DNA of 64,000 nt from Hedera helix (Eukaryota > Streptophyta > Magnoliopsida > Apiales > Araliaceae), in contig OX359268.1 in NCBI GenBank assembly GCA_947179155.2, positions 1,884,001 to 1,948,000 on the forward strand, given 5' to 3'. Below are positions 47,175-57,818 of the stretch, piece after piece. The position numbers and the translations under genes are program-made. Positions within the stretch are counted from its first letter, which is position 1, and each line of letters begins with the position of its first letter. The notes under the pieces are model-generated. The model did no database searches. It saw only the letters and a program-made list of their open reading frames with translations, and was not told the DNA's origin.

Positions 47175-49015
47175 ATTGATATGCTTTTGTAACAGTAGAA
47201 AACGCCTGTATATACATAGAAACAGAAGTTGTACCTGTCATTTCTTTTTCCATACAGAATAAGTGCATATACTGTATACTAATATAGAAGCCCCTGTCCC
47301 CAAAAATTTGTCAGACGAGTTCAATACAAGTTAGGAGCCAAACTTTTATTCATCATTCATTGAGGGAGATAAAAAAAATCTTTATGTTGCACATTCTTGT
47401 ATTATAGTTTGAGTCATGAAGAACCAGATGCTAGTTTGTATGCTGGCTGTGTTTCTTTATTCATCACTATCCTTCACTTGAAACATGCTAAGAGTGAACG
47501 GATGCAAGTTTGTATTGAAAGATTAACTGTATTTATGAAGTAGAAGAGGTGATCACAGATGAAAACTCGCGGTGCTGGATAAATGACAATACCATTGAAA
47601 ACTATAGGAAGAGTGGGTGTGGCGTTAGTAGTAGTAGACACACTGCTGCAAACCAAAGAAGAGTAGGTCATTGTTGACGGTGAGAAAATATGTTTAATAC
47701 TACAAAATAACAAATTTCAAGGAAATGCCATTCTAAAAAATGTTTCCAGTCGATGAGTTTGAAATTTTATAGCACTAAAAACCCAGAATTTACATGTTTA
47801 CAAGGGTAATAAAATGTATCCAGCTGATATTACATAACCATCAACTAGTTTTTTTTTAAAAAAAAATAACCACCCAGTGGTTTAAAAACAAATACCATCA
47901 TCAACTAATCATTAGAAAAGCAAAAATCATCAGCTGGTTAGAAAAATAAAAAAGAAAAGTCGAGCCAGAATTATTAAGCAACCATAAAACTAGTAACTAG
48001 CCAAACGCATTCCCTAAATCATATGTGAATCTAATGTCAAAGAACCGTATGCTGTGTTACACCATCAATATATTGAGACAGTCGATAAACAGACCACCAA
48101 AATTGTGCATCAAATCCACTAGACGACCACTATAAATTACAGGAAGCCCTGTTGGAAACTGGACAAACAGTTGAAGCTGGTCAAACAGCCCATCACATGG
48201 TGAAATATACCTGCTGAATGTTGCATAATCAAAGGATAATACATTAGACCATTCGTCCCAACAGCCAGCAAAAGGTATGGGGCACCTGCTGAAAACATAA
48301 CAGTCATCCGAACAGCCATTAAACACCCTCTGGAAATTGACAACACCGCCACACAATTCATCCGGAACCAGCCCCAGGAATATAAAGAAACCTAACTGAA
48401 ACAGCTCTCAAAACAATTAAAAAACCTGCTGCGAACCTGCTTCAAATGTTCTGGAACAGCAGTAATCATTCTGCTAAATTGCTGCTGATCACTGCTCTCA
48501 AGCAGTGGCTATAAACCTGCTGCAAACTGTTCTTTAACAGCAGCAATACAATCTGATCACAAGCATATAAAAAGTACAATAGGAAAACAATACTCGGATC
48601 AGTATGTAGGATAATTAAAATGTGCCAACAAAATTGGCCAAAATATAAATGGGGAGAACAGACGACTGGCTCAAAAAGGTTATGCAAATGTGCCAGAATA
48701 TTACAAACATACATTCGTAAAACCAATAAGCTATACTCACACATCACAAACTTAGCTTCTAATATCCATCGCTTGATTCTCATAATACTTAAAACTAAGG
48801 TTCAAAAACCCATTCCAATATTTTGATTTTGTATTCCGAGCTGTGTAATGAAAAGAAAAATATGCATTCAAAATATTTTTGTGATACAGCTTACAGGCAA
48901 CATGCTGAGAATTAAGAGAAACTTAGTTATGGAGAAGAGCTAACCTTGTCTTCATGATGGCATTTTACTTGCGATATTAATTTCATACTCAGAAACACTA
49001 CAAGATTTGAGAAAT
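47175..49015. other. Convergent intergenic region between SIG1 and the G-patch gene
   Basis: Both flanking genes end toward this stretch, so it should hold two 3' UTRs. Around 48060-48560 the minus strand has open frames and repeated CAGCAGGTTT/CTGCTG-like words, but the peptides match nothing I know. The sequence GACAAG|GTTAGC on the minus strand near 48940 could be a splice donor. No gene is called. Confidence 0.4.
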
Positions 49016-51610
49016 TCAGCGTCGCTTTAGACCAGTACGATTGTGCAACTCCAGAAGCTGCTCTAGTGATACCAAAGACCACCTGTCCTCAGTTTGTGCA
49101 AATACCTTTTGGTTGAGCGAGTCTACTATTATGCTAATGCTACCAAAGCCATATATTTGGTGACCATCTTGCATTCTTCCAGGTTTAGGCTTAAATAGTA
49201 AACCATTCTGCTGAGCATGAACTTCAATAACATCTTTCAAGCTCATCTCATGCCCACCTCCTATTCCCTCCATCTGTGTTGCACTACCCAAGATGGCAGA
49301 AGCTTGTTGTTGAGCGTGAACTGCTGCTTTTTGCTGAGCCTCAAACTGCCTTTGCTCAAGCACCCTAAGATAACTAATGTTCTCTCTCGAGCCAGGTTGA
49401 ACCACCTCCATGCCCTCAACAGCCTGGTTCATCATGTCCAGACCCACATTAAGCCGGTACCGTATATGCTCATTTGCTAGAAGTTCTGGTGGGATAAGCT
49501 CCTTCCAACCCAAATACCATTGGGTCACTTCTTCAAAGTTCGGGCGTGAGCATAACCAGTGATACAGAACTTCTTGCCACTTGTTGAAGAACACGTCCAT
49601 TAAATGAAGCATGTGATGAATGGGAATAGCAGTAGCCCAAGTCCGTACCCAGTAGAACTGATCAAGATTCTGGTTTACTGGATTTATTTGGAAAGCATGC
49701 ATGACATCCAACAATTTTGGTAAAATATATCGTACCATTAGTTGCTCCCAGCTGGTTGAATCAAAAACAGTTTTCCAAGGCGACAATATACAGTAAGCAG
49801 ACATATCATTGGGCTGCCAAGCATGAAGAACACTTTCCAATCTAATACGAATTGTGTGATAGAAAGTCTCCAACTTCTGGCGCAACCATGGTAACCACGG
49901 ATGCACCCAAAGATGAATTGGAATGGTTTCCCTACGCGGATCCCATGAATCAACAGCAGCCGATAATTTTGGCATGACTACATTGTCCAGTATGGTCTGA
50001 CGAACAGGAATAGGCATCACCTCTTCCCAAGACTCCAAAAAACGAAGCATTGGTTCAGGCTCCCTTGCTTGCCAGGTATTGGTTCCGGATATTCTAACAG
50101 CTGGGAAAACAACTTCCATAATTAGCTGAGTGTAAGGTGAACCAGGATCAGTAAGATCTCCTTGCAAGAGGTTCTTCCACAAGGATATCACTTCCAACCC
50201 ATGTGTGGGTTTTTGAAGTGGGTCCCATCCTTGAAACACCCTGATAAACAAAGGCAGAGCAAATGAGCATGCAATGCATGACAAGTTGCAGAGTTTGTAA
50301 TCTTCAGCATATTGCCTTTGCAAGTCCCCAAATGACTTTGCAAGGGAGGTTAATGTCAATGTTCCTGACAAGTTGTCGTTACCTATACAGTCCAACACAG
50401 TAACTATCGCTTCCATATTATCAAGCTGCTTCTTTTGGTAAGCGGCCTCTTTATTAAGCTTCTCCTTTTCCTGTTGCAAACTAACCACGGTCTCCCTCTC
50501 ATTTCTCAAATCCCGGTCTATCTTCTGTATATCAAGTTCAGCTAAATCAACAATCAATCTAACATTATGCTGAAGTTCAGGCATCGGGATATCATTTTCC
50601 CTAGCTTTCTCTTCAGCATTCAGGTTCTCCAGGTTCGTCAAGATCCGAACCTGCGGTCCCCTCATATCAAACACCTTTTGAACAACTTCCAAGCTCTGTT
50701 CTTGCTTCTTGGCTAACAACTCTTCTGCAGTAACAAAATTATCCTTCTTCTTCTTCTTCAACATAGCTTGCTTAGACCAGAGCTTCTCTTTTGAACGATT
50801 CACAGTGGGTTGGGCTGCATCGGGCAAAGACTTTTTCTCTTCCAGTTCTTTCAATGTTGGCAAAGTTACTTCTTTGTAATCTTTATAACCCATTCCCATT
50901 GTCTTAGGCCGTAACTTTGCCTCAATGGGAGCCACAATCCCTTGTTCATTCTTCCCGAGCCCACCTCCTTTGTAGCCCATCTTCTCGAGTAACTTCATTC
51001 CTATCCCTTTGGTGTGCTTCTCGAATACACCAACACTGCCCTGGTTATTTGATTCCCTCCTTCCCATTTGGGAAGATTTCAGGATTGTTTTGGACTTCTC
51101 CTTTTCCCTCTCACGGCGCTGCTGTGCACCTTCTTTAATCTTCTTCCCAAAAGCTGATGGCAGAAATCTATCTTCCTCATTATCTTCCACTGCATCTTCT
51201 TCTTCAACAGTGGTGCTCGAGTTAAAACCTAGGCCACATGACCGGTAGCTAGACGCACCAAGCCCTAAACCAGAAGGCTTGTCATCTGGGTCTTCTTTGT
51301 TTTCTTCTTTGGAATTCTGTTCAATTTCTTGATTGGGCATAACAATGCCAGTAGATACAAAACTAACATGCTTGGTTAAGTCCGCTTTCTTGGAGAGATC
51401 ATTCCTCCTCTTCTTCTTCTTCTTGGAACCTCCATAATCATCCGAGTCAGAGTCACTGTCGCCAGAGGCAAAGATGCCGTAAAGCACATCGTCTTTAGTT
51501 TGATTACGCTTGTCCTTACGTTTCCCATAGTAGAATTCTCCACCTATCCACTGCGCGCCTTCAAAATCGTTTTCCATCCCAAACTTCTCCATTTCCTGAT
51601 CCTCTTCCAT
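49016..51610 (-). CDS. STIPL1: TFIP11/STIPL1-type G-patch splicing factor
   Basis: One exon of 864 codons starts at ATG 51610 and ends with TAG at 49018-49016. It belongs to the tuftelin-interacting protein 11 family (Ntr1 in yeast, STIPL1 in Arabidopsis). These proteins sit in the nucleus and, with a DEAH helicase of the PRP43 type, take apart the intron-lariat spliceosome. Residues 1-100 have the acidic family N-terminus (FGMENDFEGAQWIGGEFYYG) and a Lys-rich stretch (KKKKKRR, possible nuclear localisation signal). The G-patch is at about 198-245 (KGIGMKLLEKMGYKGGGLG). A coiled, charged segment lies near 330-395, and the GCFC-type region follows to about 660 (WDPRRETIPIHLWVHPWLPWL). Length and order match the family. 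Intact. Confidence 0.95.
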   Translation of the reverse strand: MEEDQEMEKFGMENDFEGAQWIGGEFYYGKRKDKRNQTKDDVLYGIFASGDSDSDSDDYGGSKKKKKRRNDLSKKADLTKHVSFVSTGIVMPNQEIEQNSKEENKEDPDDKPSGLGLGASSYRSCGLGFNSSTTVEEEDAVEDNEEDRFLPSAFGKKIKEGAQQRREREKEKSKTILKSSQMGRRESNNQGSVGVFEKHTKGIGMKLLEKMGYKGGGLGKNEQGIVAPIEAKLRPKTMGMGYKDYKEVTLPTLKELEEKKSLPDAAQPTVNRSKEKLWSKQAMLKKKKKDNFVTAEELLAKKQEQSLEVVQKVFDMRGPQVRILTNLENLNAEEKARENDIPMPELQHNVRLIVDLAELDIQKIDRDLRNERETVVSLQQEKEKLNKEAAYQKKQLDNMEAIVTVLDCIGNDNLSGTLTLTSLAKSFGDLQRQYAEDYKLCNLSCIACSFALPLFIRVFQGWDPLQKPTHGLEVISLWKNLLQGDLTDPGSPYTQLIMEVVFPAVRISGTNTWQAREPEPMLRFLESWEEVMPIPVRQTILDNVVMPKLSAAVDSWDPRRETIPIHLWVHPWLPWLRQKLETFYHTIRIRLESVLHAWQPNDMSAYCILSPWKTVFDSTSWEQLMVRYILPKLLDVMHAFQINPVNQNLDQFYWVRTWATAIPIHHMLHLMDVFFNKWQEVLYHWLCSRPNFEEVTQWYLGWKELIPPELLANEHIRYRLNVGLDMMNQAVEGMEVVQPGSRENISYLRVLEQRQFEAQQKAAVHAQQQASAILGSATQMEGIGGGHEMSLKDVIEVHAQQNGLLFKPKPGRMQDGHQIYGFGSISIIVDSLNQKVFAQTEDRWSLVSLEQLLELHNRTGLKRR

Positions 51611-51618
51611 ATTTCAAA

Positions 51619-51993
51619 CTGACAATTCAAACGAACAAAACAATCACACTTCAATAACTTAAAAAATAAAGAGAGGAAAAATTTAATAACTTCAATAACG
51701 CTTTAACAACGATAAAAAAAACCAAATAACTTAGAAACCCTAGATAAACCAAAATTCAAGGAGACCAAATAACTTAGAAACCCTAGATAAACCAAAATTC
51801 ACAGAGCCCGCCTAGCTCATATCTCTATTGCACTTGCAATTTATAAGTATACCACGAGATGTTTCTCAATTTCAAGCTATGAAATTAAGAACATTCACGA
51901 CATTTATATCAATTTCGTATGTAAAAGTGTGCCGAAAAGAAGAACAATTTGTTTGAAGAAAAATCAAATTGGGTTAAGGCGCAGAACGCGTAC
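51619..51993 (-). other. Probable 5'-UTR intron of the G-patch gene
   Basis: On the minus strand a donor CATTCAG|GTACGC lies at 51993 and an acceptor TTGAATTGTCAG at 51619, nine bases before the ATG. The intron contains a roughly 43-bp tandem duplication at 51721-51800 with two copies of GAAACCCTAGATAAACC. It is inferred from motifs; a transcript would settle it. Confidence 0.45.
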
Positions 51994-52119
51994 CTGAATG
52001 ATAAGATTCAATAGGTGAATCTGAAAACTGGGAATAACTTCTTCTATCAATCAGACGCCAGATTGACGGCCAATTGCTGTATCTAAAGGTTGAAAAGTAA
52101 ATATGAGTCGTAGGGGAAG

Positions 52120-52128
52120 TTAGGGTTT
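52120..52128 (-). promoter_or_regulatory. Telo-box-like motif upstream of the G-patch gene
   Basis: On the minus strand AAACCCTAA lies about 130 bp upstream of the presumed first exon end. Telo-boxes are common near transcription starts of plant genes for translation, cell division and RNA processing. Two related AAACCCTAG words lie in the presumed UTR intron (51721-51800). Confidence 0.4.
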
Positions 52129-53899
52129 TTAAATCGCTCAAACCCAAAGCCTGTGCATCAAATGAGATGCAGGATCCGGTATACTATTTACAGACCGACT
52201 TATTACAAAAATTAACAATTCGAAATAAATAAATAAAACTCTACTTAAAGTTGGTGTGTGTGTGTGTGTATATATATATATAATATTCTTTATTTTATTT
52301 TTCTTTTAGCAAGTATTGAGCTTATAACAATAAGCAAAAAGATCTTTCTATTTACTTTAAATAAAATAGATTTGATCAAAAACATAAATACTCTCACTTC
52401 TCCGTGGAAATAGTTTCAAATTTTTTTCTTTAATAGAAGAGTATTTTTTAGTAGTAATCAACTATCAAAAATATAATTAAAAGCACATACTTACTAATTT
52501 TATAATATTTTTATTTCTAATAGGAATAAAAAAAAAAAAACTATTCAAATCTATATTATAAAATGAGAGGAAGATCTTGACAGTTATTTTTGGTGTAAAT
52601 ATTAAAGTTAATTTTTTTTTCTTCATTACCCTTTAAAGTTGGTTACCTATTAGGGATAAATGAAAGGTGTGTCTTAGAATACTAGTCGGTATAAGTCCTA
52701 TACAAATTTATAATAATTAAATGTATATTATTTAAATTTATAAAATATTTAAAAGAAATTTAACCAATTTTTAATAGAGAAAGTAACTTATAAAAGATTT
52801 TTTTTTTATTAATTTTATCATAACTTTTTTTATCACGATTTTATATAATTAATTAAAACAATATAATAATTTTTAGTTCAACCTCTTACTCTTTTTTTTT
52901 ACTTTATCAAAATTAGTATAAGTACTATGTAATAATTAAATACTATCAAAATTTGCAAAGTATGAAAAGGAACCACAGTATCTAAGGAAAAATAAAGGTA
53001 TTTTTTGTCTCTATATTTCTAATCGGAAAAAAAACTTATAAAAGAAATTTTTATTTTTGGTTCTACCAATTTTATTATAAATTTTTTTTATAACAACTTT
53101 ATGTCGGACAATATATCTTATAAATTTATGTAGGATAATTCTATTATTACAATTTTATTAAGATATTAAAATTTCAAAAAAAATCTTTTAACATATCTCG
53201 CGTTCTATTATATTAATATCAGTCGTGAATTTTATTATTAAATTAATATTTTAATTAAATTAAAATTATTAAAACTTGAAATTTTACCAAATCACATTAT
53301 TAATTCGTATTAATAATATGTGAAAATTTTAAAAATATAATAATTGTAAAATTAGTTGAAAAATTATAGTAAATTCATTACTAATTAATTATCATAACTA
53401 AATCAAAACTTGAGTTTTATACTTTTAATCGGATTCAAATTTCAATAAAATTTTGTCAACATAAATACTAATATAGAATCTCATTACAAACTTAAATAAA
53501 ATTAAAATAATTATTTTCTCATAATCATAATTAAATAAATATTTTATTCAAATGTTTAACTTAATAATTGATCGAAGAAATCCATAATGCATAATTCAAA
53601 TATTTATTATTTTAATAAATATATAATAATTTAGTACCTACAATTATCTTTCCAAAATTCTAATTAAGTATTTTTATTCAATAATATAATAAACTATTAA
53701 TACATATATAGATTTGATGATGAGTTTGATTGTTTGAATGAAGGTTATAAATGTTTAACTATGAATGTCTAAATGCATGATTGCTTGGATGGTTATTTGC
53801 TTAACTGAATCAAAATAGGGAGAGTTTGTTTAATTCATAATCACTGATAAAAATAAAAGAAAGAAATAAAGAAATGTGAATGTATAAACATTTGACAAG
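52129..53899. other. AT-rich repeat-like intergenic DNA
   Basis: There is no coding frame. A (TG)n(TA)n microsatellite lies at 52253-52282. The segment 52912-53150 is a clear, diverged copy of 63762-64000 at the window's right end, in the same orientation. The rest is poly-A/T-rich. Confidence 0.5.
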
Positions 53900-56713
53900 T
53901 TGTACAACCCTTAAAAAGAACAATCGTTATGAAAGGATTTAGGGATAAAAAATGTTAGGTTGATCCGAACTGAAAAGATAGATTAGGTTAGGGATCAAAC
54001 TTGTTAAGTTGATTCAAAAGATAACTTTTGTATTAGTCCGAAAAATAATAATGTTGTAAAAGGACATTAGAGATCAAATTTGTTAGGTTGATTTAAATAC
54101 AGAGAGTTATCATAAACATGTAATAAACTAGGATGAAGAATGGACAAAACTCAGAGATTGCTGAGCAAAGAAGAGTCATCAAAACTAAAGTAAAAAACAA
54201 AGTAGAATAACTGAAAGGTCGTAGAGTGCAGTATATCAGAAATCGCTGAGTAAAATATAAAACGTAGAGTAAGTCAGGTTTATTAAGTGAGAAACCTGAA
54301 ACTTTACTATACGATTCATAACTCTCAGATCATTGAGAACAAAATGAAGAACAGAGTCAGAACAGAGCAAAAAAACTAAGCTAAGATCATTGAGTGCAGA
54401 ATAGTACAAGGACAAAATCGTCAAATGAAGAGAACCTCGTTTAACAGAGCAAAATCGTAGAGTAAGTTATGATCGTCGATTGAAACATCCAAAGCTTAAC
54501 TTTACAATATCAAGAATCGTCGAACGGAGCACAACAGAAGTGTGAAGAGATAGGAGCAGATGAAGGTTATAAGAGACCCTGTGTTAAGTGTTGAAATGCT
54601 TGAGAAGAACACTCAAATACAACTTGGATAAGATCATCAAACTTATTTCAAGAAGGACAATGCAACAGAAATAGCAAAGGTCCCATATGATCAACACTAA
54701 AATGAAAAGCTCATAGAAGATCTATAAATCAGACTTAACACTGCAAATCAGAGACAAAAGACTCTTGTATAAAAAGTGGAAGAAAAGCTCACAGACACTA
54801 ACACAAGACAAAGTACTCAAGATCGTAGAATGGAACTAAATTGAATATCATCAGATTGTTGAGTCATTTACTATCATTGAGTCACTTCAAAACGTAAAGC
54901 TACATCATCATTGAGCTGCATCAGTGTTACTTATTAAAGTTTTTAATGCAAACAACACTAAGGAACAAATTTTCTATGATAGATAATTTGGGATGTCCTT
55001 ACCAACAGTCCTCCTGCAAGAAGAAGTCTGAGGTAAATTAGCCTGAGAAAACAAGGAACGAAATAGTATTAAGGAAATGCTAAAAGACAGCACATGTGTT
55101 ATTCACTAACAACATAAATAGTGCACTAAAAAGAGAGATAGTGGAATTCAAAGCACTGAGATCAACAAGTGTCCGAGTAAAGGAGAGTTGATCTACATGA
55201 AGAAAGTGAGAAAGACAAAAGTTCAAATCAAGTAAAAATCTTAGTTTTCATGAAGTTAACTAAATATGCAATGAATATTTGAGAAATTGCAGCAGAGAAA
55301 GAATAAGCATGCTAAGAGATATCGTTGAAAAAGATAAGTCTGAAAGTATACTCTACAATATGATGACTAAAGAAGTCGTAGAGTACAAGTTACCAGAAAG
55401 CTCACGATATAATGTAGAGTTGAAGATCGTAAAACTGAAGAACATAAAGCTGAAGGTTGTACAGCTGAAGAACGTAAAGCTCCAGAACATAAAGCAGTAG
55501 TCCGAAGAGCTAAAGCTTCAGATTGTAGAGTCAGAAGAGCAGTCAAGTTATATCCTAAAACAGAAAGATGAAAATTGAAGATGCTGAAAGAAAGAAGTAC
55601 TCAAAAAAGTTAAAGGGCATACAAAGTCCAAGAACAAGACTGATTAAGAGACAGAAAGGAGAATGAAGAAGGATTGTAAAATTAATCATAGTGTCTAGAA
55701 GGTCGTAAAACTAATAACCAAGCAGAAAATCGTATGGCTGATCAAAGAATTTGCAAATCGTAGAACGATCCACTGAATAAGGATCACAGAGTTTAACTTA
55801 ATCGTAAAGTAAGACAATAATCGTAAAGTAAACCGTGATTTCGTAAAGCAAATTAATGATAGCAAGGACAATTCTGAGTTCGTAAGGTTAAGTAACGTTC
55901 ACAGACTTAAACGATCATGATACTGTTCGCAGAGTAATCAAATCGTATAGCTAACCGTAGAGCTGTAACTCATAAATCAGTCAAGTCAAACACTACAGTT
56001 TCCAAGAAATAATATTTGTAGTTAATTGAACGAGAAACAGGAAATGAGAAGTGTTTAAAAACATTCAGTCGACCATTGGACAAAGGAAGTCTTGGCAATA
56101 TGATGTCATCCACGTGATTTTCATTTTAACGTACTGGAAATGAAGACAAGGCCAAAAGCAAGTTGACAATTATCTATAAATGTAAACATCAAAATCTTCT
56201 AAGATCAGAGTTTTAATTGAAGTGACGGCTACTTTCTAGCAGGTGTCTTAACAATAAATCTCTTTATAAATAGAAATACTTATTTGAAATTGAGAAAGAG
56301 AGAAAGAGTAAGATGAGATTGCCGATATAGAAAGAGAGCTGAACCTTTCAAAATCGTAGAGTTCAAAAAGAAAAGAAGAAAGATGAGAAGAAGATCGATC
56401 TGTTTAATGAATATATCAACAACCCAGAGTAAATATATATTTTGAAGGATCAACAAAAGAGTGATTTCCACAAAATTAGAGCAAAAAGGAAAAAAAACTT
56501 ATCCAACAGCTTCAGAGGTCATGTAAAAAGAGAAATTGCTCAGCTACTATGTTCTATTAGTAAAGAAGAACTTAATGTCAACTTAGCAATTACTTAATCA
56601 CCTTATCAACATCAACAGTAAAAGACTAGACTTGGTGACTCGTCTGATTCTGGGAGAATCAGTCCCTGAGTGGGACAAACTTGGTGTCCAAATTGGAGTG
56701 GTTCTTTGTGAAC
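53900..56713. repeat. Non-coding DNA with recurrent ATCGTAGAGT-like motif
   Basis: Variants of ATCGTAGAGT (TCGTAGAGT, ATCGTAAAGT, ATCATTGAGT, ATCGTCGA) occur at least 20 times between about 54219 and 56360 with irregular spacing, on the plus strand as written. The word GATCAAA(C/T)TTGTTA(A/G)GTTGAT also recurs near 53990 and 54070. There is no long open frame. The end (about 56620-56713, CTTGGTGACTCGTCTGATTCTGGGAG...) continues after the inserted LTR at 63190. The stretch is probably transposon-derived, perhaps a long LTR, but I cannot place its ends. Confidence 0.45.
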
Positions 56714-57818
56714 TCAGGTATGACGCCCCCAAATCGGGCCCACACCACCCAATTTAAGTTGCCATAAAATTATTACCATACAGTGCAAATTACAATAATA
56801 CTAAACCCAATAATACATAACTAAGTATTCACTATTATTGACATACTGTTTTATAATATGATGAAGACTACTATAACAACTATTTCAGACCATCACTTCA
56901 TTTTCCTATTCTCCTCACAAGTCACGGCTACACTATCATTTTTTGAACAATGGAACAAAAAGAAAAATGTGAGCTCAAATAGCTCAGTAAAGAATAACAT
57001 AACTAAGATAATGACAAATAAATTATCATTAGCCTTCAACAGTTGAGTTCTTGATAATATAAATAATAAGTTTTAAATCAACAACTGCAGTTAAGTTCTT
57101 GAACAAAGTTTAGATCAACAACTACAGCTGAATAACAACCATTAGGAGAATCATATAGATCATGATGTCTACTAACTTCTCTTTTTCAAAAAAATTATCA
57201 TCCATTTTTATTATTTGAAATACCACTGGTCACGATCATGTCAAACAACGGTTCTTCTTTACCTCAGGCCAAAGAGAATATTCACCACGTGCCCTAAAAG
57301 ACACACAACCATTATATCGCCTTTATCCTATCATATGTACCCCAAATGGCACACCACCATTATATTGTCTTTATCCTATCATCTGTGTTCCAGATCACAG
57401 ATATTCATAACAACATGATTCTGATAATTAGAACAAAAAAAAGTGATATAATTGATAACAGAAGAAAGAGAATAATAGGGTAAACAATAGATATCAAAAG
57501 TTTATAATTTTTACTTTGTTTAGAGTCAAATAATGTCCAAATTGTCAACATGATGTAGAGAAAAAGGTATTCAAATTGAAGAATAATGTCCAAGATTCAT
57601 AGAGAATAAGTTCAATGATAAGGTTTAAGGTTGAAAGAATATTTAACAGTCCACAATGTTCACAGTTCAAGTAAATGTTCATTGGTCAAAAATTCAATGT
57701 TCAATAGTTCATTGTTCAAATAAAACGATGAAAATTTAATAGAAATGTTCATGTCAAAAGATATTAGATGAAACACAAACCATTAATCATTTTAAAATTT
57801 TTACCTAACAATACTTAC

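Noticed and set aside
48057..48783. Minus-strand frames downstream of the G-patch gene
   Set aside because: The peptides resemble no family I know, overlap in different phases and lie where 3' UTR sequence is expected.
55279..55500. 73-codon frame rich in Lys/Val repeats
   Set aside because: It is generated by the repeated AAGCTGAAG/GTAAAGCTG-like words of the surrounding motif region and has no start or neighbour support.
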